Of a stretch of DNA of 60,000 bases, positions 45,278-57,595 are shown one piece after another (position 1 is the stretch's first letter; every line of letters starts with the position of its first letter). Both the position numbers and the translations under genes were made by a program. The stretch comes from Paenibacillus kribbensis (lineage in GTDB: Bacteria > Bacillota > Bacilli > Paenibacillales > Paenibacillaceae), in assembly GCF_002240415.1 (NCBI RefSeq), contig NZ_CP020028.1, positions 5,477,501 to 5,537,500 on the forward strand, given 5' to 3'. The notes under the pieces were generated by a model, which saw only the letters and a list, made by a program, of their open reading frames with translations, had not been told where the DNA came from and did no database searches.

Positions 45278-47554
45278 TTACTCAGACTTGGCAATCGGAA
45301 GCTGCACAAGGGCTGTCGTTCCCTCTCCCTCTGTGCTTTCAATATCCAGTGTGCCTTTATGACTCTGTATAATACGCTGGCTGACCATAAGTCCGAGTCC
45401 TGTACCTGTTTCCTTGTTGGTGAAAAAAGGCTCTCCCAGCTTGGACAGCATTTCTGCGGGAATACCTGTCCCCTGATCCTGTATGATGATTTTAACGCTT
45501 TCTCCCTCCAAGAACAAATGAATCGTGATCATACCGCCTTTACTCATAGCTTCCATACTATTTTTAAGTAAATTAATGAATACCTGTTTTAACTGATTTT
45601 CTTCAGCGTATACAAGAGCAGGCTCCTCTGTGACCTGAAGGTTAAAAACAATACCCAGCAGATGCGCCTGACTATCAAGCAACGAAATGACATCGCTCAC
45701 AATATAACGAACATCTTTTTTCTGAAAATGCACGGCCTGTGGCTTCGCCAATATTAAAAACTCGCCAACAATCAAATTAATGCGATCCAGTTCAGACATC
45801 ATAATATCGTTGTGCTTCAAATTCAGCACTTGATTTTGCTGCTGTAGCTGGAGAAAGCCCCGTAGCGTGGTCAGCGGATTACGAATCTCATGCGCCACGC
45901 CTGCCGCCAGTTGTCCTACTGTTGTCAGTTTTTCTGATCTGCGCAGCAGTTCCTCCATCCGGTTGCGCCCTGTAATATCACGCGAGACGCTGATAAATCC
46001 CACAATTTCGCCTTCCTCATCCAGAATGGGCGACGTGCTCATACTAATCTCTACTGTACTTCCATCCTTGCGCAATCTAAGAGTCTCAATGGACACGATG
46101 CTTTCACCCTGAAGCAGGCTCTCCTTCTGCAGTTCATACTCCGCCTGTTGTTGTGGAGGTACAAATTCCAGCGTACGTCCAACCAATTCTTTCTTGGTCC
46201 AGCCGTATAAGGCTTCAAACGCATGATTAATCCGAACGACACGATCTTCCTGATCGGTCACAAGAATCGCGTCGGCTGTCTGATTAATAACCGATTCCAG
46301 ATGCTCCTTTACAGAACGGTTCTCCTCATACATCTGTTCGAGTCTCCGTGTATACATACCCAGGTTGTAGGCCATCGCGTTGATACGCTCACCCAGCCGT
46401 GCCAGCTCATGGCCACCCTTAATTTCTAGCCGTGTATCAAAATGTCCATCGGCCATTTCATTCACCTTCGCCAGAATGGACTGAATAGGACGGACAAACA
46501 GACTGGCTAGCACATAGCTCCCAATAATGACAACCTCCAGGAGGACAATGGAAATGGCAATTAAGCTAATCAATTGTTTGGAAATAACAGAGGTAATCGT
46601 ATCATAATTCATAACAATGCGAATGACATAGGCTTCACGGTTACTCGGATAAAAAGGTATGTAACTGACGAGAACCCGCTGGCCTTTAATATAACAATCT
46701 TGTACAATACTCTCCCCTGAGAGAATAGCCCTGGACACGGCCAAACGATCCTCCTGCACTCTAGTTAGTTGATAGGTGCCGAATTGGATCGGTTTGTTGT
46801 ACATATAATAGTATTTCCAATCGTTCCCGTTCTTGTCCATCGTAGCGCCACCAAAGGTTGCAGGGTTAATACCTGTAATCTCCATGATGCGATAATCCAC
46901 TTGCTGAGTCTGCTTTACGATCTCATCGGGGCTTAGGATGGATTCGAAATTTTGTACTGAAGTATACTGAAAGGAAATTCGAATTAAGTAGTTTCGTTTT
47001 TGGTCATAATAAAATCCCCATTTATTAATATGTGAGGAGTTTAAACCTGTGTAATCAAATGATCCGGTCCAAAAATGGTCCAAATTCTGTCCTTGCGCCA
47101 TTCTAGCCTGTCCATGCGCATACAATTGGTCGACTGCATTTTTCCAATGTCCATTCAATGGATCGGATGACGTTACTTCTTTGGGATTTGAGGATTTGAC
47201 AACCCTATATCCCTCCCCATCGCGAACTATCAAAGAAATATTAATATCCCTATGGCGTGTGGCTATCTGTTGAAGTTGTTCCTGCTGTATTTTTTGGATG
47301 TCAGGATCTAGCTGATTGGCAGCCAACGTGGCAGAAAGCCACAGATTATATCCGAGCTGTTTATCAACCTCCTCCCAGCTATGCCGGGTTTGTTCGATGG
47401 CTTCTCCGATAATTTTAGCTGTCAGAACCATTTTCGTTTCGCTGTCACTTCTTAGATTTTCGTGGGTCGTGTAATAATTAAGTGCGATATTTAATAAAAG
47501 GATAAACAGGACTGACCCCGACAAAATAATCGTTATTTTGATTTTTATTGACAC
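45278..47554 (-). CDS. Membrane sensor histidine kinase with PAS domain
   Basis: 758 aa. Membrane helix 8-28, long extracytoplasmic sensor (30-327, Cache-like), helix 328-354, HAMP (355-410), PAS (about 415-530), then HisKA with His555 in AAGVAHEIRNPLTTLRGFLQLQ and a C-terminal ATPase domain (N box NLLKNSMEAM, G1 DQGTGIP, GTGLGLMVSQ). This is an orphan kinase with no response regulator gene beside it. The HisKA sequence resembles Bacillus sporulation kinases (KinA-KinE), so it might feed Spo0F, which is encoded in this window. GTG start at 47554. Confidence 0.88.
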   Translation of the reverse strand: MSIKIKITIILSGSVLFILLLNIALNYYTTHENLRSDSETKMVLTAKIIGEAIEQTRHSWEEVDKQLGYNLWLSATLAANQLDPDIQKIQQEQLQQIATRHRDINISLIVRDGEGYRVVKSSNPKEVTSSDPLNGHWKNAVDQLYAHGQARMAQGQNLDHFWTGSFDYTGLNSSHINKWGFYYDQKRNYLIRISFQYTSVQNFESILSPDEIVKQTQQVDYRIMEITGINPATFGGATMDKNGNDWKYYYMYNKPIQFGTYQLTRVQEDRLAVSRAILSGESIVQDCYIKGQRVLVSYIPFYPSNREAYVIRIVMNYDTITSVISKQLISLIAISIVLLEVVIIGSYVLASLFVRPIQSILAKVNEMADGHFDTRLEIKGGHELARLGERINAMAYNLGMYTRRLEQMYEENRSVKEHLESVINQTADAILVTDQEDRVVRINHAFEALYGWTKKELVGRTLEFVPPQQQAEYELQKESLLQGESIVSIETLRLRKDGSTVEISMSTSPILDEEGEIVGFISVSRDITGRNRMEELLRRSEKLTTVGQLAAGVAHEIRNPLTTLRGFLQLQQQNQVLNLKHNDIMMSELDRINLIVGEFLILAKPQAVHFQKKDVRYIVSDVISLLDSQAHLLGIVFNLQVTEEPALVYAEENQLKQVFINLLKNSMEAMSKGGMITIHLFLEGESVKIIIQDQGTGIPAEMLSKLGEPFFTNKETGTGLGLMVSQRIIQSHKGTLDIESTEGEGTTALVQLPIAKSE

Positions 47555-48383
<829 letters not shown>

Positions 48384-48471
48384 GGATGAAATCCGAAGCA
48401 TTTACTCCCACACAACCGTAGTCAGTCGTTATACATCTGATTGCAAACTCCCTATGGAAGGAGATCAGCTC

Positions 48472-49038
48472 ATGCCCATGAGCTTGTATAATACGCCTCA
48501 AGGTATCTTTTTACGGCCATTAGGCTTGGAGGACAGTGAATCCCTTCTCGCCCTTAGAATGCGAAACAGGGAGTCACATGCGCTGTACGAGCCGCTTTAC
48601 GAGGATTCATTTTTTAGATTAGAGAAACAGCAGGACTACATCCGTCAGAGACTGCGTCAAGCCGAAGAGGACCGAGGGTACATGTTAGGTATCTTTCTTT
48701 TAAAGGAAGAGCGGCTCATCGGATATATTTCCATTTCCAATCTGGTGCGTGGAGTTGGACAATTTGCCGATATCGGCTACATGCTGGATCAGCATGAACA
48801 GGGCCGAGGTCATATGACAGCTGCCTTGAAGTTGACCATACAATATGCCTTCCGTGCGCTCTCCCTTCACCGTCTCCAGGCGGGTACTCTCTTGCATAAT
48901 GCCCGCTCACAGCGCGTATTGGAAAAATGCGGCTTCCAGCCAGAAGGTATTGCCCGCAAGCTGGTACAAATCCAGGGAACCTGGCAGGATCACCAGATGT
49001 TCGGACTTTTAGCCGAGGATGACGTGTGGCAGACCTAA
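48472..49038 (+). CDS. GNAT family N-acetyltransferase (RimJ/RimL-like)
   Basis: 188-aa acetyltransferase of the RimJ/RimL-like group. GQFADIGYMLDQHEQGRGHMTAALKLTIQYAF (acetyl-CoA site) and the RLQAGTLLHNARSQRVLEKCGF motif are seen, so it may acetylate a protein or antibiotic. Start ATG at 48472 follows AAGGAG at 8 nt; earlier in-frame ATG codons are less likely. Follows tadA by 90 nt and ends in a terminator. Confidence 0.85.
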   Translation: MPMSLYNTPQGIFLRPLGLEDSESLLALRMRNRESHALYEPLYEDSFFRLEKQQDYIRQRLRQAEEDRGYMLGIFLLKEERLIGYISISNLVRGVGQFADIGYMLDQHEQGRGHMTAALKLTIQYAFRALSLHRLQAGTLLHNARSQRVLEKCGFQPEGIARKLVQIQGTWQDHQMFGLLAEDDVWQT

Positions 49039-49074
49039 ATGACTGCACAGGGTGATCATACAGCATTAAAACAA

Positions 49075-49105
49075 AAACCGCCCGGCGTTAAGCCGAGCGG
49101 TTTTC
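49075..49105. terminator. Bidirectional terminator, GNAT / lipoprotein
   Basis: AAAACCGC...GGC and GCC...GCGGTTTT pair, with T-runs on both strands. It serves plus GNAT and minus lipoprotein. Confidence 0.88.
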
Positions 49106-49124
49106 CTGCATCATATGGTGAATG

Positions 49125-50201
49125 TTAAGGAGCAACAGTTTGCATTTTTTGTTGCAATTGTTCGATTGTCAGGACTTGGTCGCCTGTTGGAATACCTACT
49201 TTAAATGTTGCCTTTTCATTGATTTTGCTGGATTGCGTGTAGCCTGTTACAGACAATTTTATATTGTCTTTTGTATCCGGATCATTTACTTCCACATTAG
49301 CATTCAGGTCTTGATACACAGGAATGTTATCCTTGTTCAAAGCTGTGTTAATGTCAAATTGTTTCACCGTCAAATAATTTTTCAACTCATCCAAACTTTT
49401 GCTAACTTCACTGGTATTGGATTGCAATTCTTTCTTTGCTTCAGCCAGTTCTTCCTTCTTCACTTGAAGCATGCCAGCATATTCGTCTTTAGACATGATA
49501 TCAAATAATTTAGGAAGCGCCTTAGTAATAAATGTATCAGTAGCTTGCTTCACATTGTCGTTCGTAATTTTGAATTGAACCACTTGTTTAGCTTCAACGC
49601 CTTGTGGCAGTTTAGCATCTTTAGGATCAATATCAAAGAAATACGTAGCTTGATCGTACTCGCCCATAATTGCGGCAATCACTTCGTTCGCAAATTTTTG
49701 CGATTTTTCCTGATCCATCACTGCAGGGTTGAATTCTTGTCCGGATTGCTTAGCCAGTTCTTGCGGATCGATAACCAGGAATTTACCTACAACGTCCTGT
49801 GGAAGCGGGTAGAACGGAATATTCGGAACTTTAACGTACAATTTATCCTTAGTCATAACCATTGGAATCGTGAAGCTGGTGGAGAGATCACCTTTCAAAT
49901 GAATGCCGAGCGTCATTTCAGATTGCAAAGGTTCTTTTTGATACACACCGTCCAGCGTAATGTCTGCATTTTTCAGCATATTGGTCATCATTGCACTTTG
50001 TTCACTTGGTAGAGTAGCGAGTGAAATTGTCAGATCCTTCACTGTGAATTGACTTTTGAATTCATAAGAGTTCAACTTCATTGCATTTGCAGTACCAGTC
50101 GTAACTGCTTCTTTCGGTTCTAGCTTCTTGCTGCAACCTACCAGGGCTACCGTCAAAAGCAACACCATCGTGAGTACCAAGACGGATAACTTTTTACTCA
50201 T
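49125..50201 (-). CDS. Lipoprotein, unknown function
   Basis: 358 aa with signal peptide and lipobox VALVGC (Cys23). The mature part is a repeated beta-rich fold (like DUF-type LolA or latex-clearing proteins in general form), Lys/Glu/Asp-rich, with no known catalytic motif. ATG 50201 with TTTGAGAGG-like site upstream. Neighbours: small spore protein gene upstream, GNAT convergent. Function not assigned. Confidence 0.72.
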   Translation of the reverse strand: MSKKLSVLVLTMVLLLTVALVGCSKKLEPKEAVTTGTANAMKLNSYEFKSQFTVKDLTISLATLPSEQSAMMTNMLKNADITLDGVYQKEPLQSEMTLGIHLKGDLSTSFTIPMVMTKDKLYVKVPNIPFYPLPQDVVGKFLVIDPQELAKQSGQEFNPAVMDQEKSQKFANEVIAAIMGEYDQATYFFDIDPKDAKLPQGVEAKQVVQFKITNDNVKQATDTFITKALPKLFDIMSKDEYAGMLQVKKEELAEAKKELQSNTSEVSKSLDELKNYLTVKQFDINTALNKDNIPVYQDLNANVEVNDPDTKDNIKLSVTGYTQSSKINEKATFKVGIPTGDQVLTIEQLQQKMQTVAP

Positions 50202-50400
50202 TGTGTAAATTCTCTCCTCTCGTAATTAACCCCTTTTATAATACTAACCAAAAAATACACACCCTTTATTTTACCGCATTTTCTCAAACAACGAAACACT
50301 TATTGGAAAAATTTCTTACAATAAGCACAAAGACACCCTGGTTCTTTAACCAAGGTGTACTGTATTATGCAATATATTTTTAGGAAAAAAGTCTATATGC

Positions 50401-50556
50401 TTATGACCCTTCTCTGTTATGGTGAGTGACATGATTCCGTTGTTTCACCTTTTTAGAACCGGACAGCGGCTCCTGCTGATGATTACGCTCACGTTTTTCG
50501 TTTCTTCCACCGGAATCCTGTGCCTCGGGAACAGGAATGGCTTTAGATTTGCCCAT
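50401..50556 (-). CDS. sspP: Small acid-soluble spore protein P family
   Basis: 51-aa, highly charged, no hydrophobic core. It contains EPLSGSKKVKQRNHVTHHN, close to the Bacillus SspP signature (EPLDGSKKVKNRNHTRQKH). ATG 50556 follows GGAGG at 8 nt. It is below the usual length cut-off. SspP is made in the forespore under sigma-G, but a matching promoter could not be fixed here. Confidence 0.82.
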   Translation of the reverse strand: MGKSKAIPVPEAQDSGGRNEKRERNHQQEPLSGSKKVKQRNHVTHHNREGS

Positions 50557-50627
50557 TTATGCATCCTCCGTTCTCAGTCTTTACGCTGATTCATCATAAA
50601 ATCCGTATATTACCATTTAAAATAGGA

Positions 50628-50798
50628 CTAAAGATGGTGCAGATCCTCCGTTTTATCGTGATTTAGTGAATCCTGATGACGGCGGTCATTACGATCCTGC
50701 TGAACCTGCTGTGCTTGATGACTATTAACAGGACGCTGCTCCAAATCATCTACAATATTGGACAGGTTCTTGTCCAGTCCGTTTTTGGCTTTTGTCAT
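50628..50798 (-). CDS. Small hydrophilic protein, unknown
   Basis: 56 aa starting MTKAKNGLDKNLSNIVDDLE, Gln/Asp/His-rich, no membrane segment. ATG at 50798 follows AAAAGG at 4-5 nt. Similar in size and style to spore-associated small proteins, and directly upstream of the sspP-like gene on the same strand, so it might be in the same operon. No family recognised. Confidence 0.55.
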   Translation of the reverse strand: MTKAKNGLDKNLSNIVDDLEQRPVNSHQAQQVQQDRNDRRHQDSLNHDKTEDLHHL

Positions 50799-50827
50799 AT
50801 AGCCTTTTCCCCCTTATTCCTTCATGA

Positions 50828-51169
50828 CTACGAATGCGTCAATGACTGCAACGTCTGAGCACATTGGTGAATATGGCGAGTATAATCAGATACCAGCTGT
50901 TGGATGATATCTGTTCGTTCATCCACCGACTTACCATCCCGTTCTACATCGACCAAGCTAACCTGCACTTCTCGGGAATCTACATAGATGCATGCAAAGT
51001 CAAAGGAGTACATTTGTCGGCCCTCAACCTTAATGTGGATTCGTATAGCCCGGTTGTCTGCTTCATCTGTCTGTACCTGTACTTTATCTCCTGAATTCAA
51101 AAGAATCGGCAGTTGTTCCTGCCAAGCTTCTACCAGCTTTTGCTGATCTACTGTCATTTCTCGATTCAT
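50828..51169 (-). CDS. Hypothetical protein
   Basis: 113 aa, unknown. Alternates strands and helices (IRIHIKVEGRQMYSFDFACIYVDSREVQVSLVDVERDGKS), with a C-terminal helix HIHQCAQTLQSL. No signal. ATG at 51169 follows GGAGGTG. 29 nt upstream of the 56-aa gene, same strand, so possibly one operon. Confidence 0.6.
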   Translation of the reverse strand: MNREMTVDQQKLVEAWQEQLPILLNSGDKVQVQTDEADNRAIRIHIKVEGRQMYSFDFACIYVDSREVQVSLVDVERDGKSVDERTDIIQQLVSDYTRHIHQCAQTLQSLTHS

Positions 51170-51198
51170 GCCAGCACCTCCACATCTGATAACGTGTG

Positions 51199-51231
51199 AA
51201 AAAAGCAGGCTTTTTATACAACAAAAAAGCC
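51199..51231 (-). terminator. Terminator after tRNA-Ser
   Basis: GGCTTTTT pairs with AAAAAGCC around TGTTGTAT, then TGCTTTTTT on the minus strand, about 85 nt after the tRNA-Ser 3' end. Confidence 0.75.
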
Positions 51232-51314
51232 ATTCTCCACGATTCCTGATCCTTAGCGTTTAAAGCCAATGCATCAGCTATCGTATTTGAATGACTTGGT
51301 TATTATTTATAAAA

Positions 51315-51403
51315 TGGCGGAGAGGATGGGATTCGAACCCATGTGAGCTTGCACTCTAACGGTTTTCAAGACCGCCCCGTTATGACCGCTTCGGTACCTC
51401 TCC
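51315..51403 (-). tRNA. tRNA-Ser (UGA anticodon)
   Basis: 89 nt, minus strand. Acceptor arm GGAGAGG/CCTCTCC, long variable arm typical of serine, anticodon loop CTTGAAA with anticodon TGA, T loop GGTTCGAATCC. The encoded CCA and discriminator G are present. It lies directly after serS, as in Bacillus. Confidence 0.97.
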
Positions 51404-51492
51404 AGGTGGTAAATGGATAAAGCTGCTTCCTTTTAAAACTAACTCAGGCGCAACAAAATTATTTTACCACAGACTTTCTACAAATGCAATGC

Positions 51493-52776
51493 CTACTGTT
51501 TGGGAGTTATAACCTCGACGCCTCGCATGTATGGACGCAGCACTTCAGGGACCACAATACTTCCGTCTTCCTGCTGATAGTTCTCCAAAATAGCGGCCAC
51601 CGTACGCCCTACAGCCAATCCTGAGCCGTTCAGCGTATGTACAAATTCAGGCTTTGCCTTCGCATCTGGACGGAACCGGATGTTCGCACGACGTGCCTGG
51701 AAGTCTTCGGTGTTAGAGCACGAAGAAATTTCGCGGTACATGCCGCTCTCAGGCAGCCACACTTCCAAATCGTACGTTTTGGCAGCAGTAAATCCCATAT
51801 CCCCGGTGCAAAGTGCCAGCACGCGATATGGAAGACCAAGCAGCTGCAGCACACGCTCAGCATCATTCGTCATTTTCTCCAATTCCTCGTAAGAGGTATC
51901 CGGATGAACCAGCTTGAGCATCTCTACCTTATTGAACTGATGCTGGCGAATCAAACCACGTGTGTCCCGGCCTGCTGATCCTGCTTCTGAACGGAAACAA
52001 GAGCTGTATGCCACATAATACTTTGGAAGCTGCTCCGCATTCATAATTTCTTCGCGGTGGTAGTTCGTTACCGGAACTTCAGCCGTAGGAATGAGGTAAT
52101 ACTCGGTGTCGCGCAGCTTGAACAAATCCTCTTCAAACTTCGGAAGTTGCCCTGTTCCATAGAGACTGTCGCGATTCACAATGTATGGAGGAAGCATTTC
52201 TTCATACCCATGCTCACTGCTGTGCAGATCCATCATAAAGTTAATCAGCGCACGCTCCAGTCGTGCTCCCAGCCCTTTGTAAAACGTGAAACGAGAACCC
52301 GTTACCTTAGCTGCGGCTTCAAAATCAAGAATGTCCAAGTTCTGTGCCAATTCCCAATGCGCTTTGGGCGTAAATGAAAACTCACGCGGCTCCGACCAGC
52401 GACGGATTTCCACATTATCCTCTTCCGAGGCACCTACAGGCACTGTGTCATTGGGAATATTCGGAATGGACATCACTTGTTCGTCGATCTGAACCTCCAG
52501 CTCGCGTACTTGCTCATCCAATTCTTTAATACGATCGGAGACCTGACGCATTTCGGCAATAAGATCATCCGCATTTTCCTTGTTCTTTTTCAGCTTGGCT
52601 ACTTCACCAGATACGACATTCCGGCGATTTTTGAGTGCTTCACTTTCCTGAAGCAGCTCACGACGGCTTACATCCAAATCTGTAAAACCCTTTATCAGAT
52701 CCAGCGATTTGCCTCTGTTCTGTAAAGCTTTTTCAACCCGACCAAGCTCATTACGTAAAATCTTTATATCTAACAC
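51493..52776 (-). CDS. serS: Seryl-tRNA synthetase
   Basis: Class II synthetase charging tRNA-Ser, 427 aa. N-terminal coiled-coil arm (about 1-100) then the class II core: motif 2 [25 protein letters not shown] and motif 3 [19 protein letters not shown] start at 52776 with AGGAGGG upstream. Only 35 nt from pdxT, so there is no room for the T-box leader known for Bacillus serS, and it is likely co-transcribed with pdxST. Confidence 0.97.
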   Translation of the reverse strand: MLDIKILRNELGRVEKALQNRGKSLDLIKGFTDLDVSRRELLQESEALKNRRNVVSGEVAKLKKNKENADDLIAEMRQVSDRIKELDEQVRELEVQIDEQVMSIPNIPNDTVPVGASEEDNVEIRRWSEPREFSFTPKAHWELAQNLDILDFEAAAKVTGSRFTFYKGLGARLERALINFMMDLHSSEHGYEEMLPPYIVNRDSLYGTGQLPKFEEDLFKLRDTEYYLIPTAEVPVTNYHREEIMNAEQLPKYYVAYSSCFRSEAGSAGRDTRGLIRQHQFNKVEMLKLVHPDTSYEELEKMTNDAERVLQLLGLPYRVLALCTGDMGFTAAKTYDLEVWLPESGMYREISSCSNTEDFQARRANIRFRPDAKAKPEFVHTLNGSGLAVGRTVAAILENYQQEDGSIVVPEVLRPYMRGVEVITPKQ

Positions 52777-52811
52777 AGGTAATCCCTCCTACACTACAAC
52801 CTGACTTTCCG

Positions 52812-53378
52812 CTATTCGCGGACCATATCCACAAAATACTGATGTAACCGGTAATCGTCTGTTAATTCCGGATGGAAGGATGAAGCCAGCAAATGCCCCT
52901 GACGGGCGGCTACGATCTCGCCGTTGTACTCAGACAGTACGTCTACTCCTGTTCCAACAGACATGATTAACGGTGCGCGTATAAACACAGCCCGAACCGG
53001 CTGCTCAATCCCTTTAATACTCAAGTCTGTTTCGAAGCTTTCCCGTTGGCGACCAAAAGCATTACGCGATACTGTAATATCCATCAGTCCCAAGTGCGCT
53101 TCTTCCTGCCCTTGAATTGTTTTGGCCAGCACGATCAATCCTGCACAGGTACCAAATATAGGCTTACCTTGCGTGGAAAACTGACGTATAGCATCTATAA
53201 ATTCATACTTGTGCATTAGCTTGCCTATGGTTGTGCTTTCGCCGCCGGGAATGATAAGACCGGACAGCTCATCGAGCTGTTCGATCTTCTTCACCGCCAC
53301 GCCTTCAGCACCTGCACATTCAACACTACGTATATGCTCAGCTACAGCGCCTTGCAGCGACAATACTCCTATTTTCAT
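52812..53378 (-). CDS. pdxT: Pyridoxal 5'-phosphate synthase glutaminase subunit PdxT
   Basis: Class I glutamine amidotransferase that supplies ammonia to PdxS. 188 aa from ATG 53378. Nucleophile Cys78 (FGTCAG), oxyanion GGEST at 45-49, and SSFHPEL with the catalytic His-Glu. Upstream in-frame codons (to 53402) overlap pdxS and are not used; GAAGGGA is upstream. Coupled to pdxS. Confidence 0.96.
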   Translation of the reverse strand: MKIGVLSLQGAVAEHIRSVECAGAEGVAVKKIEQLDELSGLIIPGGESTTIGKLMHKYEFIDAIRQFSTQGKPIFGTCAGLIVLAKTIQGQEEAHLGLMDITVSRNAFGRQRESFETDLSIKGIEQPVRAVFIRAPLIMSVGTGVDVLSEYNGEIVAARQGHLLASSFHPELTDDYRLHQYFVDMVRE

Positions 53379-53395
53379 GCCGGTCCCTTCTTTCC

Positions 53396-54277
53396 TTACC
53401 AACCACGATCCTGCATACGCTCATGCGATGCCAGCTTGGAAATTTCAATGCCCTTCATAGGAGTACCCAAATTCTTTGATACCTCTGCAATCAGCTTGTA
53501 GTCTGTATAATGAGTGGTTGCTTCCACGATTGCTCTAGCGAATTTCTCAGGGCTGTCTGATTTGAAAATACCAGAACCCACGAAGACACCATCAGCGCCC
53601 AGATGCATCATCAATGCGGCATCAGCAGGTGTTGCTACGCCGCCCGCTGCAAAGTTAACCACTGGCAGCTTACCATGCTCATGCACTTCCAGCAGCAGCT
53701 CGTAAGCAACGCCGAGGTTTTTTGCTTCTGCATACAGCTCGTCCTTCGACAGGTTTTGTACCTTCCGAATTTGGCCGTTGATAAAACGCATATGTCGAAC
53801 AGCTTCAACAATATTTCCTGTTCCAGGCTCACCCTTTGTACGAATCATAGATGCGCCTTCGCCGATACGACGCAGTGCTTCTCCCAGATCCTTGGCTCCA
53901 CAAACAAATGGAACGGTGAACTCCCGCTTATCGATATGGAAAACTTCATCCGCAGGTGTCAGCACTTCACTCTCATCGAGATAGTCAACGCCGAGAGATT
54001 CCAGCACCTTGGCCTCCACAAAATGGCCGATACGCGCCTTAGCCATAACAGGAATAGAAACAACCTTCATAACCTCTTCCACAATCGTCGGATCAGCCAT
54101 ACGAGCGACCCCACCAGCTGCACGGATATCTGAAGGCACCCGTTCAAGAGCCATTACAGCTGTAGCGCCTGCTGCCTCCGCAATTTTAGCCTGTTCAGCG
54201 TTCATGACATCCATAATCACGCCGCCTTTTTGCATCTCTGCCATACCTCTTTTAACACGCGAAGTTCCCGTTTCCAT
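53396..54277 (-). CDS. pdxS: Pyridoxal 5'-phosphate synthase subunit PdxS
   Basis: Makes PLP from ribose 5-phosphate, glyceraldehyde 3-phosphate and ammonia from PdxT. 293 aa TIM barrel: Asp23, Lys80 (MAKARIGHF) and Lys148 (RTKGEPGTG) match the catalytic residues (24/81/149 in B. subtilis numbering minus one). Start ATG 54277. The pdxS-pdxT-serS order is as in Bacillus. Confidence 0.97.
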   Translation of the reverse strand: METGTSRVKRGMAEMQKGGVIMDVMNAEQAKIAEAAGATAVMALERVPSDIRAAGGVARMADPTIVEEVMKVVSIPVMAKARIGHFVEAKVLESLGVDYLDESEVLTPADEVFHIDKREFTVPFVCGAKDLGEALRRIGEGASMIRTKGEPGTGNIVEAVRHMRFINGQIRKVQNLSKDELYAEAKNLGVAYELLLEVHEHGKLPVVNFAAGGVATPADAALMMHLGADGVFVGSGIFKSDSPEKFARAIVEATTHYTDYKLIAEVSKNLGTPMKGIEISKLASHERMQDRGW

Positions 54278-54405
54278 ATCGTTGCCTCCTGTAAGCGTTA
54301 CGTTTAGATTCTAACTTAATATTTTACCGCACCGACGCCAAATACACAATCATTTCTAGCTGCAAAATAAGCAATGAAGAAGGTGCATTGTGTTTCTCTC
54401 GCTAA

Positions 54406-55794
54406 TTAGAAGAGGTTTTTAATACTCTGGAACAAATCACCAAAGAAATCTCCGATTGCCCGGAAAAGCATCCGGAACCAGCCGCCTTCTTCCACTGCCG
54501 TCGTCGTAACCAAATCCACAGTTTTTACCTGGCCTTTATCCGAGCCATCTGTTTTGTACGTATACGTGATTGTTCCGACTTTTGCCCCTTGCTTCAATGG
54601 CGCCACGAGAGAGCTTGCCGGCGTTATGTTCGTTGTGAAAGTTACCTTAGGATTGCTCGCGCCCTTAGGCACGATAAAACTTACTGCATCCTTGGTCACA
54701 ACAGACACTTCTGTTTCTTTACCTTTGGTGACAGGCACATTCTCTATACCCTTAACTACTGTCTTTGGTGCTACAACCTGTTTCACTTCAAAATTATCAA
54801 AACCATAGTTCAGTACTTTAGCCGTCTCCGTAAAACGGTGAGGTTCAGAGTCTGCTCCCATAACTACACTAATAAGGCGCATTCCGTTGCGCTCGGCTGT
54901 TCCGGTAAAGCAGTTCCCCGCGTTGGTCGTATGGCCGGTTTTCATTCCATCCAGACCCGGATAGGCAAACTTTCTAAAGTTGGTGATATTTTTGTTTGCT
55001 TCCAGCATCCAGTTGTAGTTAACAATCGGTGCCTTGTCCGTCGGACGGAATTTATAGGATTGAATCGTCGTAAATCGTGTGTAATCCGGATGGTCCTTAA
55101 TAATGTTGCTCGCTAGTGTTGCCGCATCTCTCGCTGTCATCACAGTCTCCCGATCTGTATTCGGCTGATAGGCTGTCGGCATATCCTTACGGTCTAATCC
55201 TGTAGAGTTGATGAAATACGTGTTTTTCATGCCCATTTTTTGGGCGGTCTCATTCATTAATTTAACAAAATCCTGCTCCGTCCCAGATACACGCTCCGCA
55301 AGGGCTACCGTTGCATCATTAGCAGAACCTACCGCCATGGCAATATAAAGCTCTTCTACCGTATGTTGATCACCTTGAGCCAAAAAAATACGCGATCCGA
55401 TGCTCTTAGCAGCGTTCTCATTAACAGTTACCTTGTCGGTCCATTTGAGCTTACCCTGCTTGACCTGCTCAGCCACGATGTATTCGGTCATCATTTTAGT
55501 CATACTGGCTGGCGGAAGCGGCTCATCCGGGTTCATGGACAGCAGCACCTGCCCTGTGGAAGGCTCAATCAGGATAGCGGAACGTAGTGCCAGACTTGGC
55601 GGGTTAATGGAGCCTGTCCCCGTGATTTTAGTAGCCTCTGTTGTCGCTCCCGCGGCAAAAGTAGCCACAGTCGGATCGAAATGGCCTACAACAGGCAACA
55701 CCGACATATACATCAAATTGAGCGCCATAACAGCAGTTACGCTTTTCTTAATCATACTGCGTTTGTTATTTTGTTTTTGATTGTTCGCTTTCAA
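54406..55794 (-). CDS. dacA: D-alanyl-D-alanine carboxypeptidase (PBP5 type)
   Basis: Low-molecular-weight penicillin-binding protein that trims the pentapeptide. 462 aa from TTG 55794 (after AGAGGAG); the ATG at 55815 has its site too close. Signal/anchor near 18-40, then Ser97 and Lys100 (SMTK), SAN (157-159), KTG (285-287) and a beta-rich C-terminal domain with a final amphipathic helix for membrane binding. Same order dacA - pdxS as Bacillus. The upstream 328 nt hold an unexplained palindrome (55927-55965). Confidence 0.94.
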   Translation of the reverse strand: MKANNQKQNNKRSMIKKSVTAVMALNLMYMSVLPVVGHFDPTVATFAAGATTEATKITGTGSINPPSLALRSAILIEPSTGQVLLSMNPDEPLPPASMTKMMTEYIVAEQVKQGKLKWTDKVTVNENAAKSIGSRIFLAQGDQHTVEELYIAMAVGSANDATVALAERVSGTEQDFVKLMNETAQKMGMKNTYFINSTGLDRKDMPTAYQPNTDRETVMTARDAATLASNIIKDHPDYTRFTTIQSYKFRPTDKAPIVNYNWMLEANKNITNFRKFAYPGLDGMKTGHTTNAGNCFTGTAERNGMRLISVVMGADSEPHRFTETAKVLNYGFDNFEVKQVVAPKTVVKGIENVPVTKGKETEVSVVTKDAVSFIVPKGASNPKVTFTTNITPASSLVAPLKQGAKVGTITYTYKTDGSDKGQVKTVDLVTTTAVEEGGWFRMLFRAIGDFFGDLFQSIKNLF

Positions 55795-55926
55795 ATGAAT
55801 ACAAACTCCTCTCATACCTCAACCCGATCCGCTACGTATAACGAGGCGGTGGTTATAGCCTCTACTAGGCAAATGTAATTAATGTTTTAGTGTCTTATCG
55901 TTCATTGGATTTCATCTTCTAAGTTC

Positions 55927-55965
55927 GGATCTGTCATGAGCATACTATGCTCGTATCTCTGATCC
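55927..55965. repeat. Imperfect palindrome upstream of dacA
   Basis: Inner GAGCATA-C-TATGCTC (55938-55952) is a perfect 15-bp palindrome, enclosed by GGATC (55927-55931) and GATCC (55961-55965). No T-run, so not a terminator. May be an operator or leader stem. Confidence 0.5.
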
Positions 55966-56068
55966 AGCAGGCACTCATTCAAGAGTCTTGGTGTGTCTTT
56001 ACTTTATCAATAACTCTATAAAATGGCGTACACTTGTCTATTCTATCACAGGGGTATCTCTAAAAAAA

Positions 56069-56099
56069 GACAGGCAGAGCGAAATGCGCTCTGCCTGTC
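56069..56099 (-). terminator. Terminator of guaB
   Basis: GACAGGCAGAGCGCA pairs perfectly with its other arm around TTTC-like loop, then TTTTTTT on the minus strand. Very strong. Confidence 0.93.
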
Positions 56100-56122
56100 G
56101 TCAAGTCTATCAAAGCTGAACT

Positions 56123-57595
<1,473 letters not shown>

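Larger units (their letters stand above)
55795..56122. other. 328-nt gap guaB / dacA
   Basis: Holds the guaB terminator (56069-56099) and an unassigned palindromic element (55927-55965). No clear dacA promoter was found. Confidence 0.6.

Noticed and set aside
53603..54133. 176-codon plus ORF
   Set aside because: Antisense to pdxS, which has all catalytic residues.
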